This document shows positions 1-6,774 of a stretch of 9,212 bases of DNA, piece after piece. The stretch covers positions 1 to 9,212 of the forward strand of contig JANXTN010000048.1 in assembly GCA_025352435.1 (NCBI GenBank), given 5' to 3'. This DNA comes from Ferruginibacter sp. (GTDB taxonomy: Bacteria; Bacteroidota; Bacteroidia; Chitinophagales; Chitinophagaceae). Numbering within the stretch: position 1 is the stretch's first letter; every line of letters begins with the position of its first letter. The position numbers and the translations under genes are program-made. The notes beneath the pieces were generated by a model, which worked only from the letters and a program-made list of their open reading frames with translations, did not search any database and had not been told where the DNA came from.

Positions 1-246
1 TCTACCGCATCTATGAGTTTGCAGGTAGTGCCCATTGTGAGAAAGCCTGTAATGGCAACTTTAAATATTCAATTTGACTATACCCAGCAAAATGAGATAA
101 ATACCATCATAAAAAAATATGGATGTATTATAGTTTCTAAAGAAAATACGCTTTTTTCGTTGTATGTTTTGGAAGTTCCGCTCGATAATAAGAATGAAGT
201 TTTACACAGTTTTAAAAATTTAAACAATGTGAATATTTCGGATTGA
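1..246 (+). CDS. yigZ: YigZ/IMPACT-family protein, C-terminal part (5' end outside window)
   Basis: The frame is open from base 1 and ends in TGA at 244-246, so this is the 3' end of a longer gene; the ATG codons at 13 and 52 are probably internal. YigZ/IMPACT proteins have an N-terminal UPF0029 domain and a small ferredoxin-like C-terminal domain (DUF1949) and usually run to about 200 residues. The visible part reads as the end of the first domain (S-T-A-S then a short helix and VVPIV), followed by the C-terminal domain: a strand around NIQFDY, a helix with INTIIKKYG, a strand IIVSKE, a strand LYVLEVP and a last helix KNEVLHSFKNL. This order matches DUF1949. The molecular function of the family in bacteria is poorly defined. 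The assignment rests on pattern recall, and the domain that would confirm it lies outside the window. Confidence 0.6.
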   Translation, partial: STASMSLQVVPIVRKPVMATLNIQFDYTQQNEINTIIKKYGCIIVSKENTLFSLYVLEVPLDNKNEVLHSFKNLNNVNISD

Positions 247-416
247 CATGCAGATCATTATTAAATCTTGAATTTCTTTTGAATGCTGACTCGTTGAAGA
301 ATGTGTAGCAGACGATGAAGAGCAGTAAAAACTGTTATGAAAAATGGACTGGGAATTTTTTTGTAAGAACCGAAACCAAGGATCAAAAAAACCGAAGGAT
401 TGTAAATACAGCAATT

Positions 417-742
417 ATGAACGCGGAAGAAATAAGAAACTATGCATTGAATAAAAAGGATGTGGAGAAACATTTCCATTTGGTGAAGGAGTATTAGTTT
501 TTAAAACAAAAAATAAAATATTTTTATTGTTATCAATTGCTGATGAATTTCAAAGTATAAATTTAAAATGTGCGCCTGTTCAAGCCATTGAATTAAGAGA
601 GGAATATCCTGATGTAATAATCCCGGGCAATCACATGAACAAGAAACATTGAAATACTATTTATCCTTCACTACTAAGGAAAAGTCTGGTACTAGAAATG
701 ATAGATGACAGCTACAATCTCGTAGCGAATAAAAAAAAGTAA
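417..742 (+). pseudogene. MmcQ/YjbR-family protein (DUF419), broken by a frameshift and an in-frame stop
   Basis: Translation from ATG 417 begins MNAEEIRNYALNKKDVEKHF, a typical YjbR start. At about 474-476 the frame must shift: reading CCA from 476 restores PFGEGVLVFK, then IADEFQSINLKC, AIELREEY, VIIPGNHMNKKH, and later LEMIDDSYNLV before TAA at 740-742. These are the recognisable family blocks in the right order. A single T lost from the codon after CAT would explain the shift. A second lesion is TGA at 650-652, exactly where the family has Trp in the N-K-K-H-W-N-T motif. Joined, the reading is about 108 codons, slightly short of the usual 115-120. YjbR proteins have a CyaY-like fold and a probable nucleic-acid or regulatory role that is not well established. 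The next gene starts one base after the stop, so the two were probably cotranscribed. Two independent lesions argue for real decay rather than one sequencing error. Confidence 0.8.
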
Positions 743-743
743 G

Positions 744-1355
744 ATGAAAAATTCTGTTGTAATTGTTTTGGTTTTATTGATTGCATTTTCATTTTATTTT
801 TTAGGAAAGAAGAATGGTGCATCCAACACAAAAATTTCTTTGGTGGAAAATGTGGACATGATAAAGCAGATTGCTGAACTGGGTGCACTTGATGTAACGG
901 GAAATGTAAAGCTAAAAATAAGCAACAAGGAAGACAACGACGGAACCTGGGCAAAATTTAAAAATTACTTTTCTGAAAATACATTGCTGGTTACGTTGCC
1001 ATACGAGGCAAAATTTGGAGTTGATATGAGCAACCAAAAATTGAACATTGATACAAAGTCATCTACTGTAGTTGTTACATTACCTCATTGCAAATTGTTG
1101 AGTCTACAACTAAAAATGGATAGAATGGAGACGATGAGCCAGACAGGACTTTTTATGAATGCAACCATGGACGATTTGGTAAAAGCGCAAAAAAAATTAT
1201 ATGCACAGGCATTAATAAATATTGAGCAAAACCCCGAGTATATTAAAATGTCAGAAAAACACATTACCGAGATACTAAGTAATTATTACAAACCTTTGGG
1301 TTATACAGTTAGCAGTAAATTTGAAAATGTGAAATCAACCAACATTTTGAAATAG
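744..1355 (+). CDS. DUF4230-family protein with N-terminal membrane anchor
   Basis: This 203-residue protein starts with a short positive stretch and one hydrophobic segment at about residues 4-20 (VVIVLVLLIAFSFYFLG), followed by KK. That fits a single membrane anchor, or an uncleaved signal, with the rest outside the cytoplasm. The soluble part shows the DUF4230 pattern: an early stretch with ENVDMIKQIAELGALDVTG (about 35-53), a central LLVTLPYEAKFGVDMS (about 81-96), then VVVTLPHCKLLS (109-120), a helical region rich in Lys and Gln, and a C-terminal YYKPLGYTV (181-189). The family has no known biochemical function. ATG 744 is chosen because it places the hydrophobic segment at the N-terminus and lies one base after the YjbR pseudogene stop. 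The gene converges on the DUF1543 gene with only six bases between the stops. Confidence 0.75.
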   Translation: MKNSVVIVLVLLIAFSFYFLGKKNGASNTKISLVENVDMIKQIAELGALDVTGNVKLKISNKEDNDGTWAKFKNYFSENTLLVTLPYEAKFGVDMSNQKLNIDTKSSTVVVTLPHCKLLSLQLKMDRMETMSQTGLFMNATMDDLVKAQKKLYAQALINIEQNPEYIKMSEKHITEILSNYYKPLGYTVSSKFENVKSTNILK

Positions 1356-1361
1356 TAGCTA

Positions 1362-1922
1362 TTAAAAACTTGATAATTTGAAGTAGCCCAGGTTTAGAAT
1401 GTCTTCTGGCAATTTGCCTTCAGCCTTTACAATAGAAATCGAAAAATTCATTTTATCTTTTGGCGTGAGAATATCTTTTATTTCAAAGATATCATCTACA
1501 TCTACTCCGAACTTATCATCAATGTGTGAAGTTGCAAGTTTTCCGAAGCCTGTATGTTTGTAGAAGGTGGTTTGTTTGGATGCAGCTATAGCTTCGCTTT
1601 TATCTTTTGAAACAGTCAGTATTTTATAATGAAACTCTTCAAATTCATTTTCTTTATACCCTCCTAGATTTAAAAAAAACAATTTATTTTCTTGAAGTTC
1701 GTTGGTTGTTCTTTCAGTTACTTTAATTTCATAACCATCTACATTATTTACAACTCTAAAGGCATCAATATGGATGTTGCCAGATGATTTCCAGAAGGCT
1801 CTTATATCCGGTATTAAATCTTTTAAAGACTTAGCAATACCAAAGTAAATATCATGTTGCTCAGTGTTTCGTCCTGCAGGCCTGCAACCTAACAGCAACA
1901 TGAATAATTTATACTCTTCCAT
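1362..1922 (-). CDS. DUF1543-family protein
   Basis: This 186-residue soluble protein has no signal peptide or membrane segment. The N-terminal block KLFMLLLGCRPAGRNTEQHD (5-24) and the following IPDIRAFWKSSGNIHID (37-53) and VDGYEI match the first DUF1543 repeat. LFFLNLGGYKENEFEEFH (81-98) and the C-terminal HIDDKFGVDVDDIFEIKDIL (133-152) match the second half. The family is common in Bacteroidota and Gammaproteobacteria and has no established function. The ATG at 1920-1922 is two bases downstream of the hbd stop codon, which implies cotranscription and probably translational coupling with hbd. A start at Met8 is possible but would remove part of the conserved first strand. It is the last gene of this minus-strand cluster, since the next gene is convergent. 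Confidence 0.8.
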   Translation of the reverse strand: MEEYKLFMLLLGCRPAGRNTEQHDIYFGIAKSLKDLIPDIRAFWKSSGNIHIDAFRVVNNVDGYEIKVTERTTNELQENKLFFLNLGGYKENEFEEFHYKILTVSKDKSEAIAASKQTTFYKHTGFGKLATSHIDDKFGVDVDDIFEIKDILTPKDKMNFSISIVKAEGKLPEDILNLGYFKLSSF

Positions 1923-1924
1923 AG

Positions 1925-2821
1925 TTATCTACTGAAGCTTTTACTTACAATTAAATCTTTGCTTCCTGCGGTGTAGGTGTAAAAACCCTCTCCAGATTTT
2001 GCACCAAGTTTGCCTGCCATTACCATATTTCCGAGCAGGGGAGAAGGAGCGTATTTTGGATTGCCAAAACCATCGTGTAAAACATTCAAAATAGAAAGGC
2101 AAGTATCAAGTCCTATAAAATCCGCTAGTTGTAAAGGACCCATTGGATGAGCCATTCCGAGCTTCATTACGGTGTCTATTTCTTCAACACCCGCAACTCC
2201 TTCAAACAGGGTTGTGATGGCTTCGTTTATCATCGGCATTAAAATTCTGTTCGCAACAAAGCCCGGATAATCGTTCACGACGCAAGGAGTTTTTCCAAGA
2301 ACTTTACTCAGTTTTACAATCGCATCTGTTACTTCATCAGACGTTGCATAGCCGTTTATTATTTCTACCAATCTCATTACCGGTACGGGATTCATAAAAT
2401 GCATCCCAATCACGGATTCAGGTCTTTTGGTAACTGCGGCAATTCTTGTTATGGAGATAGAAGACGTGTTGCTTGCTAAAATACAATTAGCAGGAGCTGA
2501 CTCATCTATGGCTTTAAAGATTTTTAATTTAAGATCGATATTTTCAGTTGCAGCTTCCACAACGAGTTCTGCACTTTTTACACCAATTGCCAAGTCTGTT
2601 TGTGTAGTTATATTATCAAGTGCGGTTCTTTTATCTTCCTCAGTAAGTGCGCCTTTCGCTATTTGTCTGTCAAAATTTTTACCGATGGTTGCATGGGCTT
2701 TTTGTAATTGTGCTTCCTGTACATCTATCAAGGTCACCTTAAAACCCTTTTGTGCAAATACATGCGCAATGCCATTTCCCATTTGTCCGGCGCCTATGAC
2801 TGAAACGTTTTTAATATTCAT
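1925..2821 (-). CDS. hbd: 3-hydroxybutyryl-CoA dehydrogenase (3-hydroxyacyl-CoA dehydrogenase family)
   Basis: The enzyme oxidises (S)-3-hydroxybutyryl-CoA to acetoacetyl-CoA with NAD(P) in the cytoplasm. The 298 residues match the stand-alone bacterial enzyme (about 280-300). The N-terminal Rossmann domain has GAGQMG at 10-15 and an acidic residue after the second strand (D33), which usually favours NAD. The catalytic set is complete and spaced as in human HAD: S120 in NTSS, H141 in GMHFMNPVPV, E153 and N191 in GFVANR. The C-terminal helical domain contains MAHPMGPLQLADFIGLD (223-239) and KSGEGFYTY near the end. The start agrees with the Rossmann strand beginning at residue 4. The DUF1543 gene begins two bases after the stop. 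The upstream gene on the same strand is glutaryl-CoA dehydrogenase, 223 bases away; its product feeds this step after hydration. I found no exact TAnnTTTG element directly upstream. Confidence 0.93.
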   Translation of the reverse strand: MNIKNVSVIGAGQMGNGIAHVFAQKGFKVTLIDVQEAQLQKAHATIGKNFDRQIAKGALTEEDKRTALDNITTQTDLAIGVKSAELVVEAATENIDLKLKIFKAIDESAPANCILASNTSSISITRIAAVTKRPESVIGMHFMNPVPVMRLVEIINGYATSDEVTDAIVKLSKVLGKTPCVVNDYPGFVANRILMPMINEAITTLFEGVAGVEEIDTVMKLGMAHPMGPLQLADFIGLDTCLSILNVLHDGFGNPKYAPSPLLGNMVMAGKLGAKSGEGFYTYTAGSKDLIVSKSFSR

Positions 2822-2927
2822 AAAAGTTAAAAATTTAAAGTTGTTCTTATTTGCTCACAGATTTGAAAGATTTTTTCTTCGGCATAATTAATGATGAAAA
2901 AAGAGATACAGATGAAATGTGGTTCCC

Positions 2928-2952
2928 TTTTTCTTTTCCCCAAAAAGAAAAA
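2928..2952. repeat. AT-rich inverted repeat in the hbd/gcdH intergenic region
   Basis: The arms TTTTTCTTTT (2928-2937) and AAAAGAAAAA (2943-2952) are perfect complements around the five-base loop CCCCA. The stem is ten base pairs with a single G-C pair, so it is weak. It lies between gcdH and hbd and may be chance in low-complexity DNA, or part of an untranslated leader of hbd. Confidence 0.4.
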
Positions 2953-3001
2953 AAACAACAAATTATCATTGCCACCGAAGCTGCACAAAGCTGTGTTTTA
3001 G

Positions 3002-3034
3002 TCTGGTCAAAAAAGCGAAGCTTTTTTGACCAGA
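3002..3034. repeat. Perfect inverted repeat downstream of gcdH (terminator-like hairpin or extragenic palindrome)
   Basis: The arms CTGGTCAAAAAAGC (3003-3016) and GCTTTTTTGACCAG (3020-3033) are perfect complements around the triloop GAA, and T3002 with A3034 adds a fifteenth pair. The tip reads GCGAAGC, a sequence known as an exceptionally stable mini-hairpin in single-stranded DNA. It begins 11 bases past the gcdH stop on the minus strand, where a terminator would sit. However, neither strand has a U-run after the stem; the T6 tract is inside the stem. It could be an atypical transcript end, a 3' stabilising hairpin, or a copy of a dispersed extragenic palindrome. The repeat itself is certain; the role is not. 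Confidence 0.85.
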
Positions 3035-3044
3035 AAATCCTAGA

Positions 3045-4232
3045 TTATTTGAATGCATTTAAACCGGTGATATCCATGCCCGTTATCAATAAATGAATGT
3101 CGTGCGTGCCTTCATAAGTAATTACACTTTCTAAATTCATCATGTGGCGCATAATCGGATATTCTCCTGTAATGCCCATGCCACCAAGTATCTGGCGTGC
3201 ATCTCTACAAATATTTGTCGCCACTTCGCAGGCATTTCTTTTTGCCATGCTTACCTGCGCCGGCGTTACTTTGCCTTCGTTCATTAAAGTACCTAGGCGC
3301 CAGTTTAGTAACTGTGCTTTTGTAATTTCAGTAACCATTTCTGCCAATTTTTTTTGCTGTAATTGAAAGCCTGCAATCGGTCTGCCGAACTGTACTCTTT
3401 CCTTGCTGTACTCCAACGCAATATGATAGCAATCCATGGCTGCACCAATAGCGCCCCAAGCAATACCGAATCTTGCTTTGGTTAGGCAACCTAAAGGACC
3501 TTTTAAACCTTTTATGTTTGGTAAAATATTTTCTTTTGGAACAATAACATTATCAAAAACCAACTCTCCTGTTGCGCTTGCACGAAGGCTCCATTTGCCA
3601 TGTGTGGTTGGTGTGCTAAAACCTTTCATTTGTCGCTCCACAATAATTCCTCTAATATCGCCGGAATCGTCTTTTGCCCATACTACAGCAATTTCGGCAA
3701 AGGGTGCGTTGCTGATCCACATTTTTGCACCGTTCAACGTTACTGTATCGTCTCCATTATCTTTAAAATTGGTGAGCATTCCTGCAGGGTCACTACCATG
3801 ATTGGGTTCTGTTAAGCCAAAGCAACCGAGCCATTCACCACTTGCAAGTTTGGATAAATATTTATTTCGCTGTGCCTCATTGCCATATTGATAAATAGGA
3901 AACATTACTAAGCTACCTTGTACGCTTGCAGTTGACCGAACGCCGCTGTCTCCACGCTCCAACTCCTGCATCATGAGGCCGTATGAAATATAGTCAAGAC
4001 CACCGCCTCCATATTGCTCAGGCACTGTAGGGCCAAAGCAGCCAAGCTCACCTAATTGCTTAATTATCTGCGTTGGAAATTCTGCCCGTTGCGCATAATC
4101 TTCAATGATAGGAGAGATGTCTTTTTTTACATAATTGCGAACACTTTCTCTAATGAGCTTGTGCTCTTCTGTTAGCAAATCGTCTACATTAAAATAATCG
4201 GGAGATTGAAAATTGTCTGTTTTAGCAGCCAT
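3045..4232 (-). CDS. gcdH: Glutaryl-CoA dehydrogenase (acyl-CoA dehydrogenase superfamily)
   Basis: This 395-residue FAD enzyme of the acyl-CoA dehydrogenase fold is predicted to convert glutaryl-CoA to crotonyl-CoA and CO2, passing electrons to ETF, in lysine or tryptophan breakdown. The glutaryl-CoA dehydrogenase identity comes from the strong match I recall to the human enzyme: SGVRSTASVQGSLVMFPIY (96-114), with R99 where the substrate-carboxylate arginine sits, GCFGLTEPNHGSDPAGM (136-152), SLRASATGELVFDNV (215-229), ARFGIAWG (253-260), RVQFGRP, GGMGITGEYPIMRHMMNLE (350-368) and YEGTHDIH (373-380) with catalytic E374. The ending GMDITGLNAF also matches that subfamily. The helical N-terminal domain is about 1-130, the beta domain about 135-240, and the C-terminal helical domain follows. 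The start gives the usual length. A Bacteroidota -7 element lies 54 bases upstream and a strong inverted repeat follows the stop. Exact substrate is inferred. Confidence 0.9.
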   Translation of the reverse strand: MAAKTDNFQSPDYFNVDDLLTEEHKLIRESVRNYVKKDISPIIEDYAQRAEFPTQIIKQLGELGCFGPTVPEQYGGGGLDYISYGLMMQELERGDSGVRSTASVQGSLVMFPIYQYGNEAQRNKYLSKLASGEWLGCFGLTEPNHGSDPAGMLTNFKDNGDDTVTLNGAKMWISNAPFAEIAVVWAKDDSGDIRGIIVERQMKGFSTPTTHGKWSLRASATGELVFDNVIVPKENILPNIKGLKGPLGCLTKARFGIAWGAIGAAMDCYHIALEYSKERVQFGRPIAGFQLQQKKLAEMVTEITKAQLLNWRLGTLMNEGKVTPAQVSMAKRNACEVATNICRDARQILGGMGITGEYPIMRHMMNLESVITYEGTHDIHLLITGMDITGLNAFK

Positions 4233-4285
4233 GTTATGAACTTTGAATTTGTGTTACGCCGCCTCAATAAAGGACTTTAGCGCTG

Positions 4286-4293
4286 CAAATATA
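4286..4293 (-). promoter_or_regulatory. Putative Bacteroidota -7 promoter element for gcdH
   Basis: On the minus strand the sequence reads TATATTTG, an exact match to the Bacteroidota primary sigma consensus TAnnTTTG. It lies 53 bases upstream of the gcdH start codon, leaving an untranslated leader of about 45 bases. The expected -33 TTG is not clear; the nearest candidate is TTA about 22 bases further upstream. The leader has no Shine-Dalgarno sequence, which is normal for this phylum. Confidence 0.5.
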
Positions 4294-4448
4294 CTGTGTA
4301 AAAGCTGTATGTTTATAACGTAATTGGGTAAAAATAACGGATGTTTTTCTTTACAATTCTGTCTCTTTTGTACTTAATAAAACTTCGGTATCACTGGAAT
4401 GAGAATGTAAACAGGGTATGAAGGAGTGATTTTATAGATAAAAGATAG

Positions 4449-5168
4449 TTACACAATTTTTAATACATCTGCCATTGTAAAAATCCCCTTTTTACCCATA
4501 AGAAATTCCGCTGCAATAAGTGCTCCTGAGGCAAATCCTTTTCTGCTATAAGCAGTGTGAATGATTTCAATATCATCAATAACTGAGCTGTACTTTACAT
4601 GGTGTGTACCGGGTGCCGGATCAATTCTTTTACTGGTAATATTTATTTCAGTTTCGGTCGGAGTTGCATTTAGCGTCCAGTTTTGTTTAGAATTATTCTG
4701 GGAAATGATCTGTTGCGCAAGACTGATGGCTGTGCCACTTGGGGCATCTTTCTTTTGGGTGTGATGAATCTCTTCAATAGCAACATTATATTCTTTGTGC
4801 GGCCGCATTAGTTGAGCCAGTTTTCTATTTATTTCAAAGAATATATTTACACCGATACTGAAATTACTTGAGTATAAAAGTGTTCCATTTTTATCATTAC
4901 AATAAGTGGTTATCTCATTTTCTTTTGCTACCCAACCGGTAGAACCGCACACAACAGGAACACCTGCGTCTATGCAAGCTTTCATATTTGTAACAGCACT
5001 CTCGGGGTTTGTAAATTCAATTGCCACATCACATGCCTGGAGTTTAGTTTTTTCTAAATCAGCGAGGTTTTCATCGTTTATTTTAAAAACGATTTCATGT
5101 CCTTTTTGCAAAGCAATTTCTTCAATAGCCTTGCCCATTTTACCATAGCCTATCAATACAATTTTCAT
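4449..5168 (-). CDS. dapB: 4-hydroxy-tetrahydrodipicolinate reductase
   Basis: DapB reduces the dehydration product of 4-hydroxy-tetrahydrodipicolinate with NAD(P)H to tetrahydrodipicolinate, in diaminopimelate and lysine synthesis, so it supplies peptidoglycan precursors. The 239 residues match the short Bacteroidota form. The N-terminal dinucleotide domain has GYGKMG at 7-12, EFTNPES (51-57) and CGSTGW (74-79). The catalytic signature EEIHHTQKKDAPSGTA is at 132-147, with H135 as the general acid and K139 as the substrate-binding lysine, spaced as in E. coli H159 and K163. The C-terminus GFASGALIAAEFL and GIFTMADVL is typical. No key residue is missing. It lies 50 bases after the DUF5683 gene on the same strand, so it is probably the last gene of a parA-parB-DUF5683-dapB transcript. 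Confidence 0.95.
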   Translation of the reverse strand: MKIVLIGYGKMGKAIEEIALQKGHEIVFKINDENLADLEKTKLQACDVAIEFTNPESAVTNMKACIDAGVPVVCGSTGWVAKENEITTYCNDKNGTLLYSSNFSIGVNIFFEINRKLAQLMRPHKEYNVAIEEIHHTQKKDAPSGTAISLAQQIISQNNSKQNWTLNATPTETEINITSKRIDPAPGTHHVKYSSVIDDIEIIHTAYSRKGFASGALIAAEFLMGKKGIFTMADVLKIV

Positions 5169-5218
5169 GGGGCTAAGATAATAATGTTGGAGGAGTTTAA
5201 GAGTTGGTGGAGGAAAAT

Positions 5219-5833
5219 CTATCTATGTTTTCCAATATTTAATACAAGGCTAAAGCCATTTGTATTTGCGAGCGGACTATACCCGCCTTTAAATTGTAGA
5301 CTCAATTCGTCGTTCACATCAAATGTTTTCAAGTTCGCATCTACTGCCGCATCAGCAACATTTAACCCCCAGAAAACGATGAAGAATAGAACGGAGTAAT
5401 CTACATTTTGTCTTACACCATTTTTAAAAGCCCTTATTCTGTCAGGCTGCATACGAACGCTGTAATACGGTTCTATTATTTGATTGTCATTGGAAGGATC
5501 GCCATCGGTAGCTAAAATAAAAGCTTGTTTGGCTTCTCTATATTGCTTTAAATTTCTTGTAAATAAATAGGCAGGGATTCCAATGCCCGCATACACTAAA
5601 GGGATTTTCCAGTATTTTTTATTTGTGTATTGTCCCCAGCCAGGCAAAATTGCCGAGCGACGAATAGCAATCCCAGGGTTGTATTTTTTTGTTGAAGTGT
5701 CAGCAATTGTTTTTATATTTTTTGAAAACTTTATTTTTCCAGAAGTATCTACAACAAGCTTTTCCTGTGCACAAACGATAAAATGTTGCGTCACTAAAAT
5801 AAGAAAAAATATAAAGATTTTGTGTGCTCGCAT
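5219..5833 (-). CDS. DUF5683-family envelope protein
   Basis: This 204-residue protein begins with a signal peptide (hydrophobic core about residues 6-20, likely cleavage after VCA at 22). A variable linker follows, then the family core: PGIAIRRSAILPGWGQYTN (53-71), a hydrophobic stretch at about 76-91 (KIPLVYAGIGIPAYLF), an R-x-L-x-x-Y-R segment, and a second hydrophobic stretch at about 146-163 ending in WGLNVADAAVDA. The LPGWGQ motif and the position between parB and dapB are both what I recall for DUF5683 in Bacteroidota. The function is unknown; the sequence suggests a membrane or periplasmic location with two membrane segments. Its ATG overlaps the parB stop by one base (TAATG), which implies translational coupling. 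The Cys at 21 is not in a convincing lipobox. Confidence 0.85.
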   Translation of the reverse strand: MRAHKIFIFFLILVTQHFIVCAQEKLVVDTSGKIKFSKNIKTIADTSTKKYNPGIAIRRSAILPGWGQYTNKKYWKIPLVYAGIGIPAYLFTRNLKQYREAKQAFILATDGDPSNDNQIIEPYYSVRMQPDRIRAFKNGVRQNVDYSVLFFIVFWGLNVADAAVDANLKTFDVNDELSLQFKGGYSPLANTNGFSLVLNIGKHR

Positions 5834-6747
5834 TAACTAACGTTGATATTCAACTTTTCTAGCAGCCCATTCAATTCTTCCAAGGAATAGTAATCAAAAG
5901 TGATGCTGCCATTTCCTTTTTTGCTATGGATTAATTTTACTTTGGTACTGAAGGATGAGGCTAAATTATCTTCTATTTTTTTAAATGCAGGTGGGAGTTC
6001 TGTTTTTACAGAAGCTTTAACAGCATTATCCCCGGTGTACATTCTTCTAACAAGATCTTCTGTTTGCCTTACAGATAATTCTTTGCTTTTTATTTCAGAA
6101 AAAATGAACAACTGTTTATCTATCATATCTACATTTATGAGGGCTCTAGCATGGCCCATGCTTATCACGCCATTTCTCACTGCAACTTGTATATCCGGTG
6201 GAAGTTTAAGCAAACGAATATAATTTGTAACTGTACTTCTTTCTTTGCCCATCCTTTCTGCTACTTTCTCTTGGGTGTAATCCAAATCTTCCATCAATCG
6301 TTTGTAGGATAATGCAACTTCAATTGCATTTAAATTTTCTCTTTGTAAATTTTCGAGTAAGGCAAGTTCAAGCAACTGATCAGCATTTGCTTCCCTTACA
6401 TAAACAGGCACATCTTTTAGGCCCGCAATTTTTGAAGCTCTAAAACGTCGCTCTCCTGCAATCAATCTGTATTTTCCACCACCGATACTGGAAACAGTAA
6501 GCGGTTGAATAATATTGTGCATTTTAATGGATGCTGCCAATTCACTTAAGGCAGTTACATCAAAATCTTTGCGGGGTTGGTGAGGATTTACTTCTATCTG
6601 ATCTAGCGGAACCCGTTGTACGCCCACCGTTTTCTCAGCAACATTTGTTTTTAATGAACCCGCTGTATTTTTTAAATCGGTATCTATATTTTGTAGAAGG
6701 CTCCTTATTCCTTTGCCTAATGCATCATTTTTTTTTGATAAACTCAT
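5833..6747 (-). CDS. parB: Chromosome-partitioning protein ParB
   Basis: ParB is a CTP-dependent clamp that loads at parS sites and spreads, working with ParA in chromosome segregation and SMC loading. The 304 residues have the usual order. The N-terminus MSLSKKNDALGKGIRSLL carries the LGKGI/L motif known for ParA interaction. The CTP-binding ParB/Srx domain has NPHQPR (54-59), GERRFRA (98-104) and ENLQRENLNAIE (132-143). A helix-turn-helix lies at about 157-181 (TQEKVAERMGKERSTVTNY, then IRLLKL), followed by ISMGHARAL. The C-terminal segment at about 255-304 should be the dimerisation domain. All nucleotide-binding motifs are intact. The stop overlaps the DUF5683 start. ParA lies upstream on the same strand across a 160-base gap. 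I found no parS-like site (core CACGTG) in the window. Confidence 0.96.
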   Translation of the reverse strand: MSLSKKNDALGKGIRSLLQNIDTDLKNTAGSLKTNVAEKTVGVQRVPLDQIEVNPHQPRKDFDVTALSELAASIKMHNIIQPLTVSSIGGGKYRLIAGERRFRASKIAGLKDVPVYVREANADQLLELALLENLQRENLNAIEVALSYKRLMEDLDYTQEKVAERMGKERSTVTNYIRLLKLPPDIQVAVRNGVISMGHARALINVDMIDKQLFIFSEIKSKELSVRQTEDLVRRMYTGDNAVKASVKTELPPAFKKIEDNLASSFSTKVKLIHSKKGNGSITFDYYSLEELNGLLEKLNINVS

Positions 6748-6749
6748 GG

Positions 6750-6774
6750 GAAAAATTTGAAAATTTGAAAATTT
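6750..6774. repeat. Short tandem direct repeat before the parB start
   Basis: Three units of G-AAAA(A)-TTT (9, 8 and 8 bases) lie three bases upstream of the parB ATG on the minus strand. They occupy the place of a ribosome-binding site and make the leader very AT-rich and probably unstructured. Low complexity could also account for them. Confidence 0.5.

Noticed and set aside
247..416. Possible degenerate coding or repeat sequence between the YigZ-family gene and the YjbR pseudogene
   Set aside because: One frame around 337-410 reads protein-like if two TAA codons are taken as mutated CAA, and the minus strand is also open, but no family block is recognisable. I treat it as intergenic.
315..497. 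60-residue ORF on the plus strand
   Set aside because: Its last 25 or so codons are the first part of the YjbR pseudogene (from ATG 417) plus a few out-of-frame codons; the part before 417 resembles no family I know.
2427..2891. 154-residue plus-strand ORF
   Set aside because: It is antisense to hbd, whose catalytic residues are all intact; its Ser/Ala-rich composition is typical of a shadow frame.
2851..3096. 81-residue plus-strand ORF between hbd and gcdH
   Set aside because: It runs through both intergenic inverted repeats and into the 3' end of gcdH on the other strand. Its content comes from the repeats, with no domain recognisable.
4233..4448. Search for a small RNA, riboswitch or terminator between gcdH and dapB
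   Set aside because: Apart from the gcdH -7 element I saw no strong hairpin. A lysine riboswitch would lie upstream of dapB rather than here, and the 50 bases upstream of dapB are too short for one.
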